A stretch of 64,000 nucleotides of DNA from Mucidula mucida (Eukaryota; Basidiomycota; Agaricomycetes; Agaricales; Physalacriaceae): contig JADNYV010000157.1 in NCBI GenBank assembly GCA_015501055.1, forward strand, positions 1 through 64,000, read 5' to 3'. The notes beneath the pieces are model-generated. The model was given only the letters and a program-made list of their open reading frames with translations, ran no database searches and was not told where the DNA came from. Shown piece by piece: positions 1-8,422 of this stretch; positions within the stretch are counted from its first letter, which is position 1, and the number at the start of each line of letters is the position of its first letter. The position numbers and the translations under genes were made by a program.

Positions 1-1256
1 GAGAGTATGTGGATAGGTCCAAGAGATTAGTCTGTTCCAGTGCGGGGCGTTGTGTCCCGGTTGTGTCCAGAAATTCCCTTGCTGGTTGAAGTTGGAAGCA
101 ATCACCAATGTTCCATTAGTAACATGACTCAGCTGCCACTTCAGATTTGACTTAAGGCTCCAACTGATTAGTTTAGGTTTACAAGTTTTTTGTAAAAGGG
201 GGGGGGGTATAGAGGGTAAATTTTTTAGGAGGGCTGGCTTTTTTTTTTTGGTGTTATGTAGAGAATGTAATCTTATATTTTATGTTAATATTTGATGAGG
301 TCTTTTAGGTTTATCTTTTTAGCTTGTAGAGTATGGCTTGTTGGATAATTCCGGGTTGAAGATCATAAAAAGCTGGATTTTTTAATGTTTGTTTTGATTA
401 TACCTTTATGGGGTATGGTTTTTTTTATTTTAAAAAAAAGGTTTGAATTTATGCTTGTTATATTTTATTGATATATATTTTGTTAGTGTTTCTATAATCT
501 CGTTTATAATTGGGTTGCAGATTTATTGATGGTTTGGATTAATATTTTTATATTCTCTAACATATTATTTTAAAACTTCATAATTATTTCTTATAATATT
601 AATTTTTTAAAGAGGTATTCTTAATCAAAATAAAAAAAACTCTTCTTTAAATAATAAATAATAAAAATAAAATGAAGTTTTAAAATAATATGTTAGAGAA
701 TATAAAAATATTAATCCAAACCATCAAAAATCTGCAAACCCAATTATAAACGAGATTATAAACACTAACAAAATATTAATATCAATAAAATATAACAAGC
801 ATAAATTCAAACCTTTTTTTAAAATAAAAAAAACCATACCCCATAAAGGTATAATCAAAAAACAAACATTAAAAAATCCAGCTTTTATGATCTTCAACCC
901 GGAATTATCCAACAAGCCATACTCTACAAGCTAAAAAGATAAACCTAAAAGACCTCATCAAATATTAACATAAAATATAAGATTACATTCTCTACATAAC
1001 ACCAAAAAAAAAAAGCCAGCCCTCCTAAAAAATTTACCCCTCTATACCCCCCCCCCCCTTTTACAAAAACTTGTAAACCTAAACTAATCAGTTGGAGCCT
1101 TAAGTCAAATCTGAAGTGGCAGCTGAGTCATGTTACTAATGGAACATTGGTGATTGCTTCCAAACTTCAACCAGCAAGGGAATTTCTGGACACAACCGGG
1201 ACACAACGCCCCGCACTGGAACAGACTAATCTCTTGGACCTATCCACATCACTCTC
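1..1256. repeat. AT-rich long inverted repeat (near-perfect palindrome)
   Basis: Bases 1-580 are the reverse complement of about 671-1256, with only scattered indels, around a loop of roughly 90 bases. The outer 170-180 bases of each arm match the 5' flank of the F-box block (compare 14030-14180). The inner parts of the arms (about 210-1040) are very AT-rich and resemble nothing else in the window; each has a G or C run of 9 or more next to the junction. The window begins inside the left arm, so the repeat may extend further left. It could be a fold-back element, a head-to-head duplication around inserted AT-rich DNA, or a palindromic assembly chimera. Confidence 0.9.
724..915 (-). other. Short hydrophobic AT-rich reading frame, possibly organelle-derived
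   Basis: In the right arm of the inverted repeat, the minus strand has an open frame of about 63 codons rich in Phe, Ile and Leu. It ends at a TGA followed directly by TGG. If TGA is read as Trp, as in fungal mitochondria, the frame continues for roughly 35-40 more codons. The left arm carries the same sequence with small indels that break the frame. There is no recognised family. It may be a mitochondrial or mitochondrial-plasmid insertion, or chance in AT-rich DNA. Confidence 0.25.
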
Positions 1257-1706
1257 ACCGACATCGCCCTATTTGGCTGACCTTCAAAGGCGCATCTTGC
1301 TTGTTCGAGAAATGTCAATGGTCCAACACTCATTGTGGACTATGCGCGCCCATTGTAATTTGCAATGAGGCAAGCAGTCAACTTGTATGAGCATTGGCCC
1401 ATGGACCGTAACAAAGGCTTTTTGTTTGCATTTGGCTTCTTTAATTGTCTATAAAAGCAGGATGCCACTATCGTGCGTGTTCAAGTCTCTGTCCACCCTC
1501 GTATTGTATGTCTTGTGTGTTTCCAACATATTTCTGACTGACATGGAACTACATAGATCAGAACACAATCCAACTACCACGATGTATCCCGACTCTTTCA
1601 GCATGATTTGTGGATCTCGGTCTGTTACTTTCATTATTCAAGAAATAGTGGTAAGAGCTCTCTACCTGATTCGCAGTCATTATTTTCTGACGTTGTCAAT
1701 TCCCAG

Positions 1707-3314
1707 ATGGAACGCCACACAACGGATCCGCGTTCCGATGTGCTCCAAGCCAGTCCCAATGCTCCTCCTATGCTCCCTGCTGCATTACAACACTTGCTTT
1801 CCTCTAACAAAGTCCCATCCGATGCCGAAATCTCCCTTCTGCGCGGCGTTCATGCTTTGTACAACACGCGCCTCATGCGTCTCAACGACGAAATCGCTTC
1901 GCTGGTACCACCCTTGGATTATATCAAGAGTCGTGCACTTGCACAGTTGGAGGACAACCACACTGTGTTGCAGAATCGCTCGCGGCAGGTTCTAAGTGTC
2001 CTTTCCACTATCCAAAGGTTTCCGCAGGAAATTCTCCAGGAAATCTTTCTTGATCTCATTCCCGACATTGGCTTTATGGTTCTTGATTTCACGCAAGGTG
2101 CTTGGGCTGCCAGCCGTGTTTGTAGGAGTTGGCGCTCCGCGTCACGACATCCTCATTTTTGGACAAACTTTCGAATCACGTCCGGTTGTACCGGCGGTGG
2201 AAGCTTTAGTCACCGCCGTCCGACTTTTATCAGGTATAAAAACCCTATTGCAATTCTCCAGACCGCCCTGCATTATAGTGGATCCTGCAAGCTGGACTGG
2301 CATGTTGAGATTCGGTTTGCTGACTGCATCGGAAATCGAAGACGCATCCATAGCTTGTTGGACGTGTTGATGTCCCACTCGGAACGCTGGGCATGTGTAT
2401 CGTTGACCATTCCTAGCGAACTAGGAAAGTATCTGGAACGCGTACGAGGGAAGGTGCCGGAGCTCAGGCGCCTGACATTTGTAGGGTGTGACCCAGAATC
2501 CTCCTGGGAAGCCTGGGAACCAGACGACGCTCCCCTCATTCGTGTGTTTGCGATAGCCCCAAAGCTGAGGCAAGTCTCAGTTGAAAACGCGCTTCTGCGC
2601 CTCACCTATCCACGCTTGACGTCCTTCACTGCAAGTTTCAGCCTGTATTTTCCTGATGTTATCCCTCCCCTCTTCGTCATCAAGCACTGCGTGCGTCTTC
2701 GCTATATGGAAGCCAATATTGTTGGACGCATAAACCATCACCATTTTGAAGTTGATACAACAAAACCTTCTGTTTCGAATACCTCCCTGAGACACCTTAC
2801 TATCAACGACCCCGCTCTGTTGGCCTATCTGTCGCTTCCCGCACTTTCATCCCTCAACATTGGAGACATAGGCCGCTTGTCATGTCTTTCTTTCATTACT
2901 CCTTTCCTCAACATATCACAGTGCTCTCTTACCAAACTCTATTTTCGCGATTCAGCTTTCTCTGGAGCGCCTCTCGCTGATATCCTTAGCCTTGTCCCGT
3001 GCTTGACGGATCTGGGCATTGGGTTTCATACGGACTCGGACGCCATTGCTTGTCAACTCAGGCGCATTGATCTTGTGCTTGCCAAATTGATAAAGAGCTT
3101 GTTGGTTGTCGGTGGAAAGCGGCATCGACTTGTGCCAAAACTCAAGCGTTTTGATTTCATGTCGAGGATCTATTGGGCGGACTGTCAATTCGTTGGCCCG
3201 GCACTAGTCAACATGTTGCATTCTCGGAAGAGAACTATGCGGTGGGCGTTGTTCCAGTGGGCGGCTCCTCGTGTGGTGCAGTTTCCGAATCTTAGTCATG
3301 CTTGCTTTGCATAG
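1707..3314 (+). CDS. F-box-like protein, copy 1 (C-terminus truncated)
   Basis: This is a 535-residue frame starting at the ATG at 1707; the frame is open further upstream, but the paralogue supports this start. A coiled N-terminal stretch is followed near residues 110-170 by an agaric-type F-box: FPQEILQEIFL, then a VCRSWR motif and a Trp. A long Leu-rich C-terminal half probably forms irregular leucine-rich repeats. Such proteins are expected to be SCF ubiquitin-ligase substrate adaptors; the substrate is unknown. Compared with copy 2 it has a 9-base in-frame duplication near 2505 and lacks 8 bases near 3305. The latter creates an early TAG and removes about 25 C-terminal residues, so it may be decaying. 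Confidence 0.75.
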   Translation: MERHTTDPRSDVLQASPNAPPMLPAALQHLLSSNKVPSDAEISLLRGVHALYNTRLMRLNDEIASLVPPLDYIKSRALAQLEDNHTVLQNRSRQVLSVLSTIQRFPQEILQEIFLDLIPDIGFMVLDFTQGAWAASRVCRSWRSASRHPHFWTNFRITSGCTGGGSFSHRRPTFIRYKNPIAILQTALHYSGSCKLDWHVEIRFADCIGNRRRIHSLLDVLMSHSERWACVSLTIPSELGKYLERVRGKVPELRRLTFVGCDPESSWEAWEPDDAPLIRVFAIAPKLRQVSVENALLRLTYPRLTSFTASFSLYFPDVIPPLFVIKHCVRLRYMEANIVGRINHHHFEVDTTKPSVSNTSLRHLTINDPALLAYLSLPALSSLNIGDIGRLSCLSFITPFLNISQCSLTKLYFRDSAFSGAPLADILSLVPCLTDLGIGFHTDSDAIACQLRRIDLVLAKLIKSLLVVGGKRHRLVPKLKRFDFMSRIYWADCQFVGPALVNMLHSRKRTMRWALFQWAAPRVVQFPNLSHACFA

Positions 3315-3456
3315 GATGAAGGAAAAGGGATCAGACATTACTATTTGTGCTTTGGATCATGTAGGAGGATCTGTACTCTAGAGTTGCTGTATATGTGTTG
3401 TACCCTGTCACTTGTACTGTATCTAAATTGAATTTGCTGGTCGGTGTATAGGACTT

Positions 3457-3645
3457 CCCACTCACAAATTTGATGGAGTGAAGACACCAAATTACTCAGA
3501 TTCAGTGGTGTTCATATCCATATCAATGTTGATGCTTCACAGAAGGATATTGATTTCAGCTTCTTCATGACCATGGTTAAAATACCGGCATTGGCTGTCT
3601 CCACACTACTGCATCTTACGACCATGACCTGTACGTAAAAATTGG
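3457..3645 (+). repeat. Dispersed repeat, copy 1
   Basis: About 190 bases downstream of the F-box gene. It matches 16378-16570 closely and 18365-18560 more loosely; the phrase tcagtggtgttcatatccat and its variants recur in all three. No open frame is shared among the copies. Its presence beside a P450 relic shows that it is not simply the 3' UTR of the F-box gene. Confidence 0.75.
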
Positions 3646-3728
3646 ATAGTCAGTTGAATCTGTGACTCCTGGAGATAGGATTCTCTGATATAGCACTTGT
3701 ACAGGTGTGCAAGAGAAGTAAAAGGTGT

Positions 3729-4368
3729 TTACTGCCTGTTAGGTTTGCCAATACGCTGCGCGAGGACGTCCAAAACCTCCTGCATAGAATAGACGGCGTC
3801 CGTCGAACCGGAAAACTCAAAGGTCGACTCTGAGCTGGTGTTGAAATGACACGACTCGATACCGCGCTCACGAAGATCTTGAATGATATCGCCGGCGGGA
3901 GGATTCTTTCCCTCCAATGCACCATCCAAGGCCCTGATCTCCTTCTCCGTGAATCCAAATGCCTCTTGCAGCGCTGCGTCATGCGTGAGGTCATGTGACC
4001 ATTTCTCGAGACGGCCAAGATGAATGCCAGTGTACGCGTCGGTGACCATCTCGCTCGTCAGAATAGTGCGAATACAATGGCCGCTCATATGCGACATAAC
4101 CAGCGCGGCCATGAACTCGCTGTCCATATAATGCATCACCGCGGCTCGGTCTTCAGGTCGAGCGCGAAGAACGGGCGAGTCGTAGTTCTCTACGAGCAGA
4201 AGCGTTCGATGAGCAGGTGGTGCCTACGTAGGAGAGAATGAGCAAGTATAGAAGTGCGACAAGAACTTCATACCGTGGCTACACCCAGCGTAACGCCCGG
4301 AGTGGACTTTAGGAACATGTCAATATCCAGACATCCATAGATGTGGTCGTACTTCAGCCACAGCCGTC
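3729..4368 (-). pseudogene. AAA-ATPase-like gene, copy A (5'-truncated)
   Basis: The minus strand carries the last exon (about 4222 down to 3729) and part of the preceding exon (about 4368-4273), separated by a short intron as in copy B. The Walker-B-like VENYDSP segment and the conserved FGFTEKEI segment are present and in frame. Similarity to copy B stops abruptly near 4368, so the P-loop exon, the linker and the N-terminus are missing. No alternative start or upstream exons are visible, so it is a 3' fragment left by duplication or rearrangement. Confidence 0.8.
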
Positions 4369-5027
4369 TGCGCTTGTTAGTTTTCCTAAGAACTTTCCCC
4401 GCCGGGTCATCATTCGCGCTCAACTAGTGCATATGACAACTTCCAGATCAGGCGTCAAAGTCGAAACCTAGCTTCTGAAGGCGAAATACAGAGGCGTCAT
4501 GCTAACGTCAATCGCAAGTCGGTAACATGATGTATACCTGAAACGCAGAGAGCTCAGTTTGGATGATTTAAAACATTTAGGTGGTGAATCGCGGTGAATG
4601 AGTGGAAGGAAAGGTGGCGGCGGCGGGGGTGACGATTTGGAACCTTCAGTGGCTTCAGGAACGATCAGCCATGCATGCCATGATCGCAAACTTTTCAACT
4701 TTGCAACGCACGTCTTCCACGTCTTCTACTCACAACTCACACAGGAACATGAAGTCATTTCCTCCTCGGCTCCTCTTCGTGTCGATATTTTAAAATCAAT
4801 TTATGTCTAGTTTAGAATTCGGTGCCCTCTTTACATAACGCTTCCTCTCTCCTCCCATGATCATGAAACCCAATGACTGTACATGTCAACCCCTGAAGTC
4901 GAGGTACTTAATACTGTCAGTCGACTGTCGTTCAAGAGTAACATGGCATCTTAACAAGGTACCTCTTATCCCATTGCGCTTCATTCACATACTGAGATCA
5001 ACCTGAAGCACGCGATGGATCTCCCAA
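4369..5027. other. Intergenic region without a supported gene
   Basis: Unique sequence between the truncated AAA-ATPase copy and the next F-box gene. Short open frames here are low-complexity (a GGC/GGG-rich stretch near 4615-4632) and overlap on both strands. Nothing looks coding. It presumably contains the promoter of the gene at 5028. Confidence 0.5.
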
Positions 5028-6353
5028 ATGCGAACGAACATCGAACCAAAGCTTCCGCAGGAGCTTCTAGACCATATCGTAGATGACCTCTGGGATGACC
5101 GTCGAACACTCGTAACGCTTCTCCTCGTCGCTCATCGTTTTGGAGAACGCTGCAGACGATGGATATATCACACTCTACATCTCACCAACGACGATTGCTC
5201 TCACCCCCATGACCGACGCGTCCCATTAACAGCATTCTACAAACACGTCATGCGCTACCCTTTGTCTGGATGCCCCCGCGTTCATTTCCTCACTATCACC
5301 CTCGAAAGCCCCACCAACAATCGCCTGTCCGGACGAATTAAAGCTGTCCTGTTCTATGCATTTAACCTGCAGGAACTGTCCGTGCATTTCGCGCAATGCA
5401 GTCCGGAATGGGCGCTCAATTATCCAAGGCTCTTCCGCACATTAGCGTCGCCCTCGGTCGTGACTTTGGAATTGACGTGTTTCGAGGATTGGACAACGCT
5501 GGAAGACTATAGCGGGGAACAAATTGCCCAATTACTGGCAAAATTTCCCCGGCTTCGATGCTTGAAGGCGGGTGGCACACTACGACCCATCCGATCAGAT
5601 CCCACCAAGAGCCTGCCCCCCATTGAGGCTCTTCACATTTCTGCAGATTCTCTATATTGTCTTCAGACACCACCGTTTGCCATGTGCGCGCTGCGCGACT
5701 TGGTTATCGATTACGGCGAACTCTTTACAAGTTCTGCGACTGGACTGCGCATGGCGCACAAGTCTTTCCTCTCCGCAATCCCAGAATCCGTGCAGTGTCT
5801 ATCGATATCGTCGAGACGTCCTACTTGCACGGCTACACCGTAGATGAAGTCCTGCTTCAAACAGGTTAGTGCATTTACATCTTTCGGTTGACAGCAACTG
5901 AGTGCGCGTTTAGTTATGGCGTCTTGTATCCTGCGGTTTCCTGATTTCCGGATGTTTAGGGTTCCCCATCTCATTATCCATATCCAAGGAGATTTGTACA
6001 CGCGCTCTGGCAAGGCGCCTATTATAACGGACTGGTTCATCGATACGCTGCGCTCGGCCTTGCGCGCGGGCACTGCCATCACATTAAAAAAGCTAACAAT
6101 CATGGTCGATATCACTCGTAGTGCCACCGAGAGTGACTTGGGGATATGGCAGGAACTAAACATTGCGCTTTCAGACGCTCGTGTTCTTCGCTATCTCAGG
6201 CACCTGAAAATTGTTTTGCGTTTTGTGCGTTCGCCACTTTGGGACCTTTCGTCCTGCGGGGAGAGATTCAGGTGGTTGGCAGAGAGAGGTCTCGAACGAT
6301 GTTTTTCTTTGGCAGGTCCTACTGTCCTCACAGTTGGAAGTATTTTTGTGTGA
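5028..6353 (+). CDS. F-box protein, single copy
   Basis: The frame opens with an F-box close to the N-terminus (LPQELLDHIVDDLWDD, about residues 9-25), followed by about 400 residues of Leu-rich sequence. It is unrelated in detail to the duplicated F-box pair. One intron is clear: donor GTTAGT at 5865, acceptor TAG at 5911-5913. The reading frame changes near 5790-5815: upstream codons read in one frame up to about residue 260, and downstream codons that fit the splice site read in another. This is equivalent to one missing base. It may be a consensus error, as in several neighbouring essential genes, or a real lesion. The expected role is substrate recognition for an SCF E3 ligase. Confidence 0.6.
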
Positions 6354-6506
6354 TTACTGAAGAAAGTACTGAAGGCCAAAGGAAGTGCAAAGCCGGATAA
6401 AAATGAGGGCTGAATTCAGAGTAAAGTAAAATATCGAAAAATAATAAGCGTGAAGACTGGATTCTAGATGATAGCGTTTGTACAGGTGCGCGAAGAAAAA
6501 AGGTGT

Positions 6507-8178
6507 CTACTGCCTATTAGGTTTGCCTATACGCTGCGCGAGGACATCCAAGACCTCCTGCATAGAATACACGGCGTCTATCGAGCCGGAGAATTCAAAG
6601 GTCGACTCTGAGCTGGTGTTGAAATTATACGCCTCGATGCCGCGTTCATGTAGATCTTGAATGACATCGCCGGCGGCAGGATTCTTTCCCTCCAATGCAC
6701 CATCCAGGGCCCTGATCTCCTTTTCCGTGAATCCAAACGCCTCTTGCAACGCCGCGTCATGCGTGAGATCGTGTGAGTATTCCTCGAGACGGTCAAGATG
6801 AATGCCAGTGTACGCGTCGGTGACCATCTCGCTCGTCAGAATAGTGCGAATAAAATGGCCGCTCATATGAGACATAACCACCATGGCCATGAACTCGCTG
6901 TCCATATAACGCATCACCGCGGCTCGGTCTTCAGGTCGAGCGCGAAGAACGGGCGAGTCATAGTTTTCTATGAGAAGGAGGGTTCGGTGGGTGGGCGGTG
7001 CCTACATAAAGAAAGAGCATGAAAAAATAGCATCGAAGTGTGACAAGGAATTCATACCGTAGCTACACCAAGCGTAACGCCAGGTGTGGCCATTAAGAAC
7101 CTGTCAATATCCTGGCATCCATAGATGTGGTCGTACTTCAGCCACAGCTGACGTATCTGCGAATTAATATATTCGTGGAGGGACTGCGCGATAGTTGATG
7201 CGTCTGCGGATATTGTGGAGAGATCCAGATGAAGCACAGGGTATGCCGGCGCAAAGTAGGGCTCCTCGTACACGGGGTATAACGCCTCTATCAATGTCGG
7301 CGATGAAAGGTCATCACAGACCTGCGACACCATGGATAAGAATGTCTTCATTCCAAATCCGCGTGGGCGACGGAGGATGAGTATGCTTGATGGGTCGCAC
7401 TGGTCAATAACCGAGACTCCGTGGGTCTTGTCCACTAGTAGCATGCCCGGCTGCGCGAGTAGTTGCTGGATGTCGGATACACGCGGTGACGGTAACACCT
7501 GTGTTCATTCATTGTGAGCGACTGTGATACAGGGAAGTGGGGATAACACACCTGTTCAGGTCCTAGTGACGACAGAAGGTGTTGTCCTATACGATGAATG
7601 TTTTCGAGTTTGAGTCTCTTCGTCGCAGACCCGACGCTTCGAATAGAGCCCTCAGATTCCGATTCCGAAGTGGCATCATCGCCACCAAAGTATTTCCTCT
7701 TGGGAGACGCTAACTAGAATTGAGAGTGCAGATTCATTATATAGAGCGACGACCTACAGGTGTGGACAGATGCCTCGATATCAAAAGTCAAGTGGATGAC
7801 ATCCTCAGAATCGAGTGGCCATGTTGGAAATAACGACGAAATTGGCGCATCCAAGTCGACGCGTTTGGCATCCTGTGGGAGACCATCGCATAAAACAGCG
7901 CTTCCTACATCTCCATCAAGTCGAATATGCGTCTTCCACGGCCTACACACTGTGTGGCTACATTGACAACACATGTCGTGGTCATCTTGAAGGTCCTGTT
8001 GAAGGTCGCGCAAGGTGGGAGACGCCTTTGTTGTAAACCAAGATGCACGCTTCTTCGTACGGTAAAGATAGCGCAGAGGATGAGAGGCGAGGGCGCAAAC
8101 AAAGTTGGGGATCGAGTTCGACATGGTGGTTTGGAATAGAATGACGGATAGAGCCAAACGAACAATGAGCTCGATCAT
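6507..8178 (-). CDS. Predicted AAA-ATPase-like protein, copy B (intact)
   Basis: Four exons keep one frame: 8178-7758, 7709-7552, 7498-7058 and 7001-6507. They give 504 residues (a second possible start is at 8124). The N-terminal ~130 residues contain a compact Cys-containing region ending in an acidic, hydrophobic stretch. They are followed by a basic linker with PKRK and KRLK, a likely nuclear signal. Next comes the family signature of the predicted AAA-ATPase group (Pfam AAA-ATPase_like): the 'LVDKTHGV' segment, a P-loop-like RPRGFGMKTFLSM, a YPVLHLDLS strand, a Walker-B-like LLIENYDSP and FGFTEKEIRAL. The C-terminal nuclease domain seen in many relatives is absent. The function in fungi is unknown. 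It is divergent from the gene at 8423, with 244 bases between. Confidence 0.75.
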
Positions 8179-8422
8179 TTCCCACAGGTAACGTGACTCC
8201 GTATCTGATCAACCGCACAATCTCACCTGACTGCTGGACACGGCAAGCCAACGGCGCGCAATGCCATTGCAAGGCTCTACAAAAGCCGGGACAGTGGCTT
8301 ACCATCGAACGCCCTCCTCGTTTCCTCGTCTCACTTCACCAGTCGCCTGGTATGTTTTCCTAGTCGCCTACCTCATTCGTTTAGAAATCTAAAACCACTA
8401 CAGACCATCCTCTCTCTTCAAA
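8179..8422. promoter_or_regulatory. Divergent promoter between AAA-ATPase copy B and its partner
   Basis: These 244 bases separate two start codons that point away from each other, so both genes must be driven from here. An inverted, diverged copy is found at 13802-14010 upstream of F-box copy 2. That copy retains matches such as the gactaggaaaacatacca and gccactgtcccggctttt segments. Conservation of the segment apart from one of its genes makes it a plausible mobile regulatory unit, but no specific factor site was recognised. Confidence 0.5.

Larger units (their letters stand above)
1085..3650 (+). repeat. Segmental duplication, F-box block copy 1
   Basis: This stretch matches 14030-16600 over about 2.5 kb with a few per cent substitutions and small indels. 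It covers the 5' flank, the F-box gene and the 3' flank. It is joined on the left to the AT-rich inverted repeat and on the right to a truncated AAA-ATPase-like copy, whereas copy 2 is joined on the left to an inverted promoter segment. The two blocks are direct repeats about 13 kb apart. Confidence 0.9.

Noticed and set aside
1..1256. Terminal inverted repeats of a DNA transposon
   Set aside because: The arms meet almost directly with no transposase frame between them, and they include host F-box flank sequence.
1387..1995. Open frame of about 200 codons overlapping the F-box start
   Set aside because: Runs in another frame over the F-box N-terminus and leader; composition is not conserved-looking and the duplicate changes it freely.
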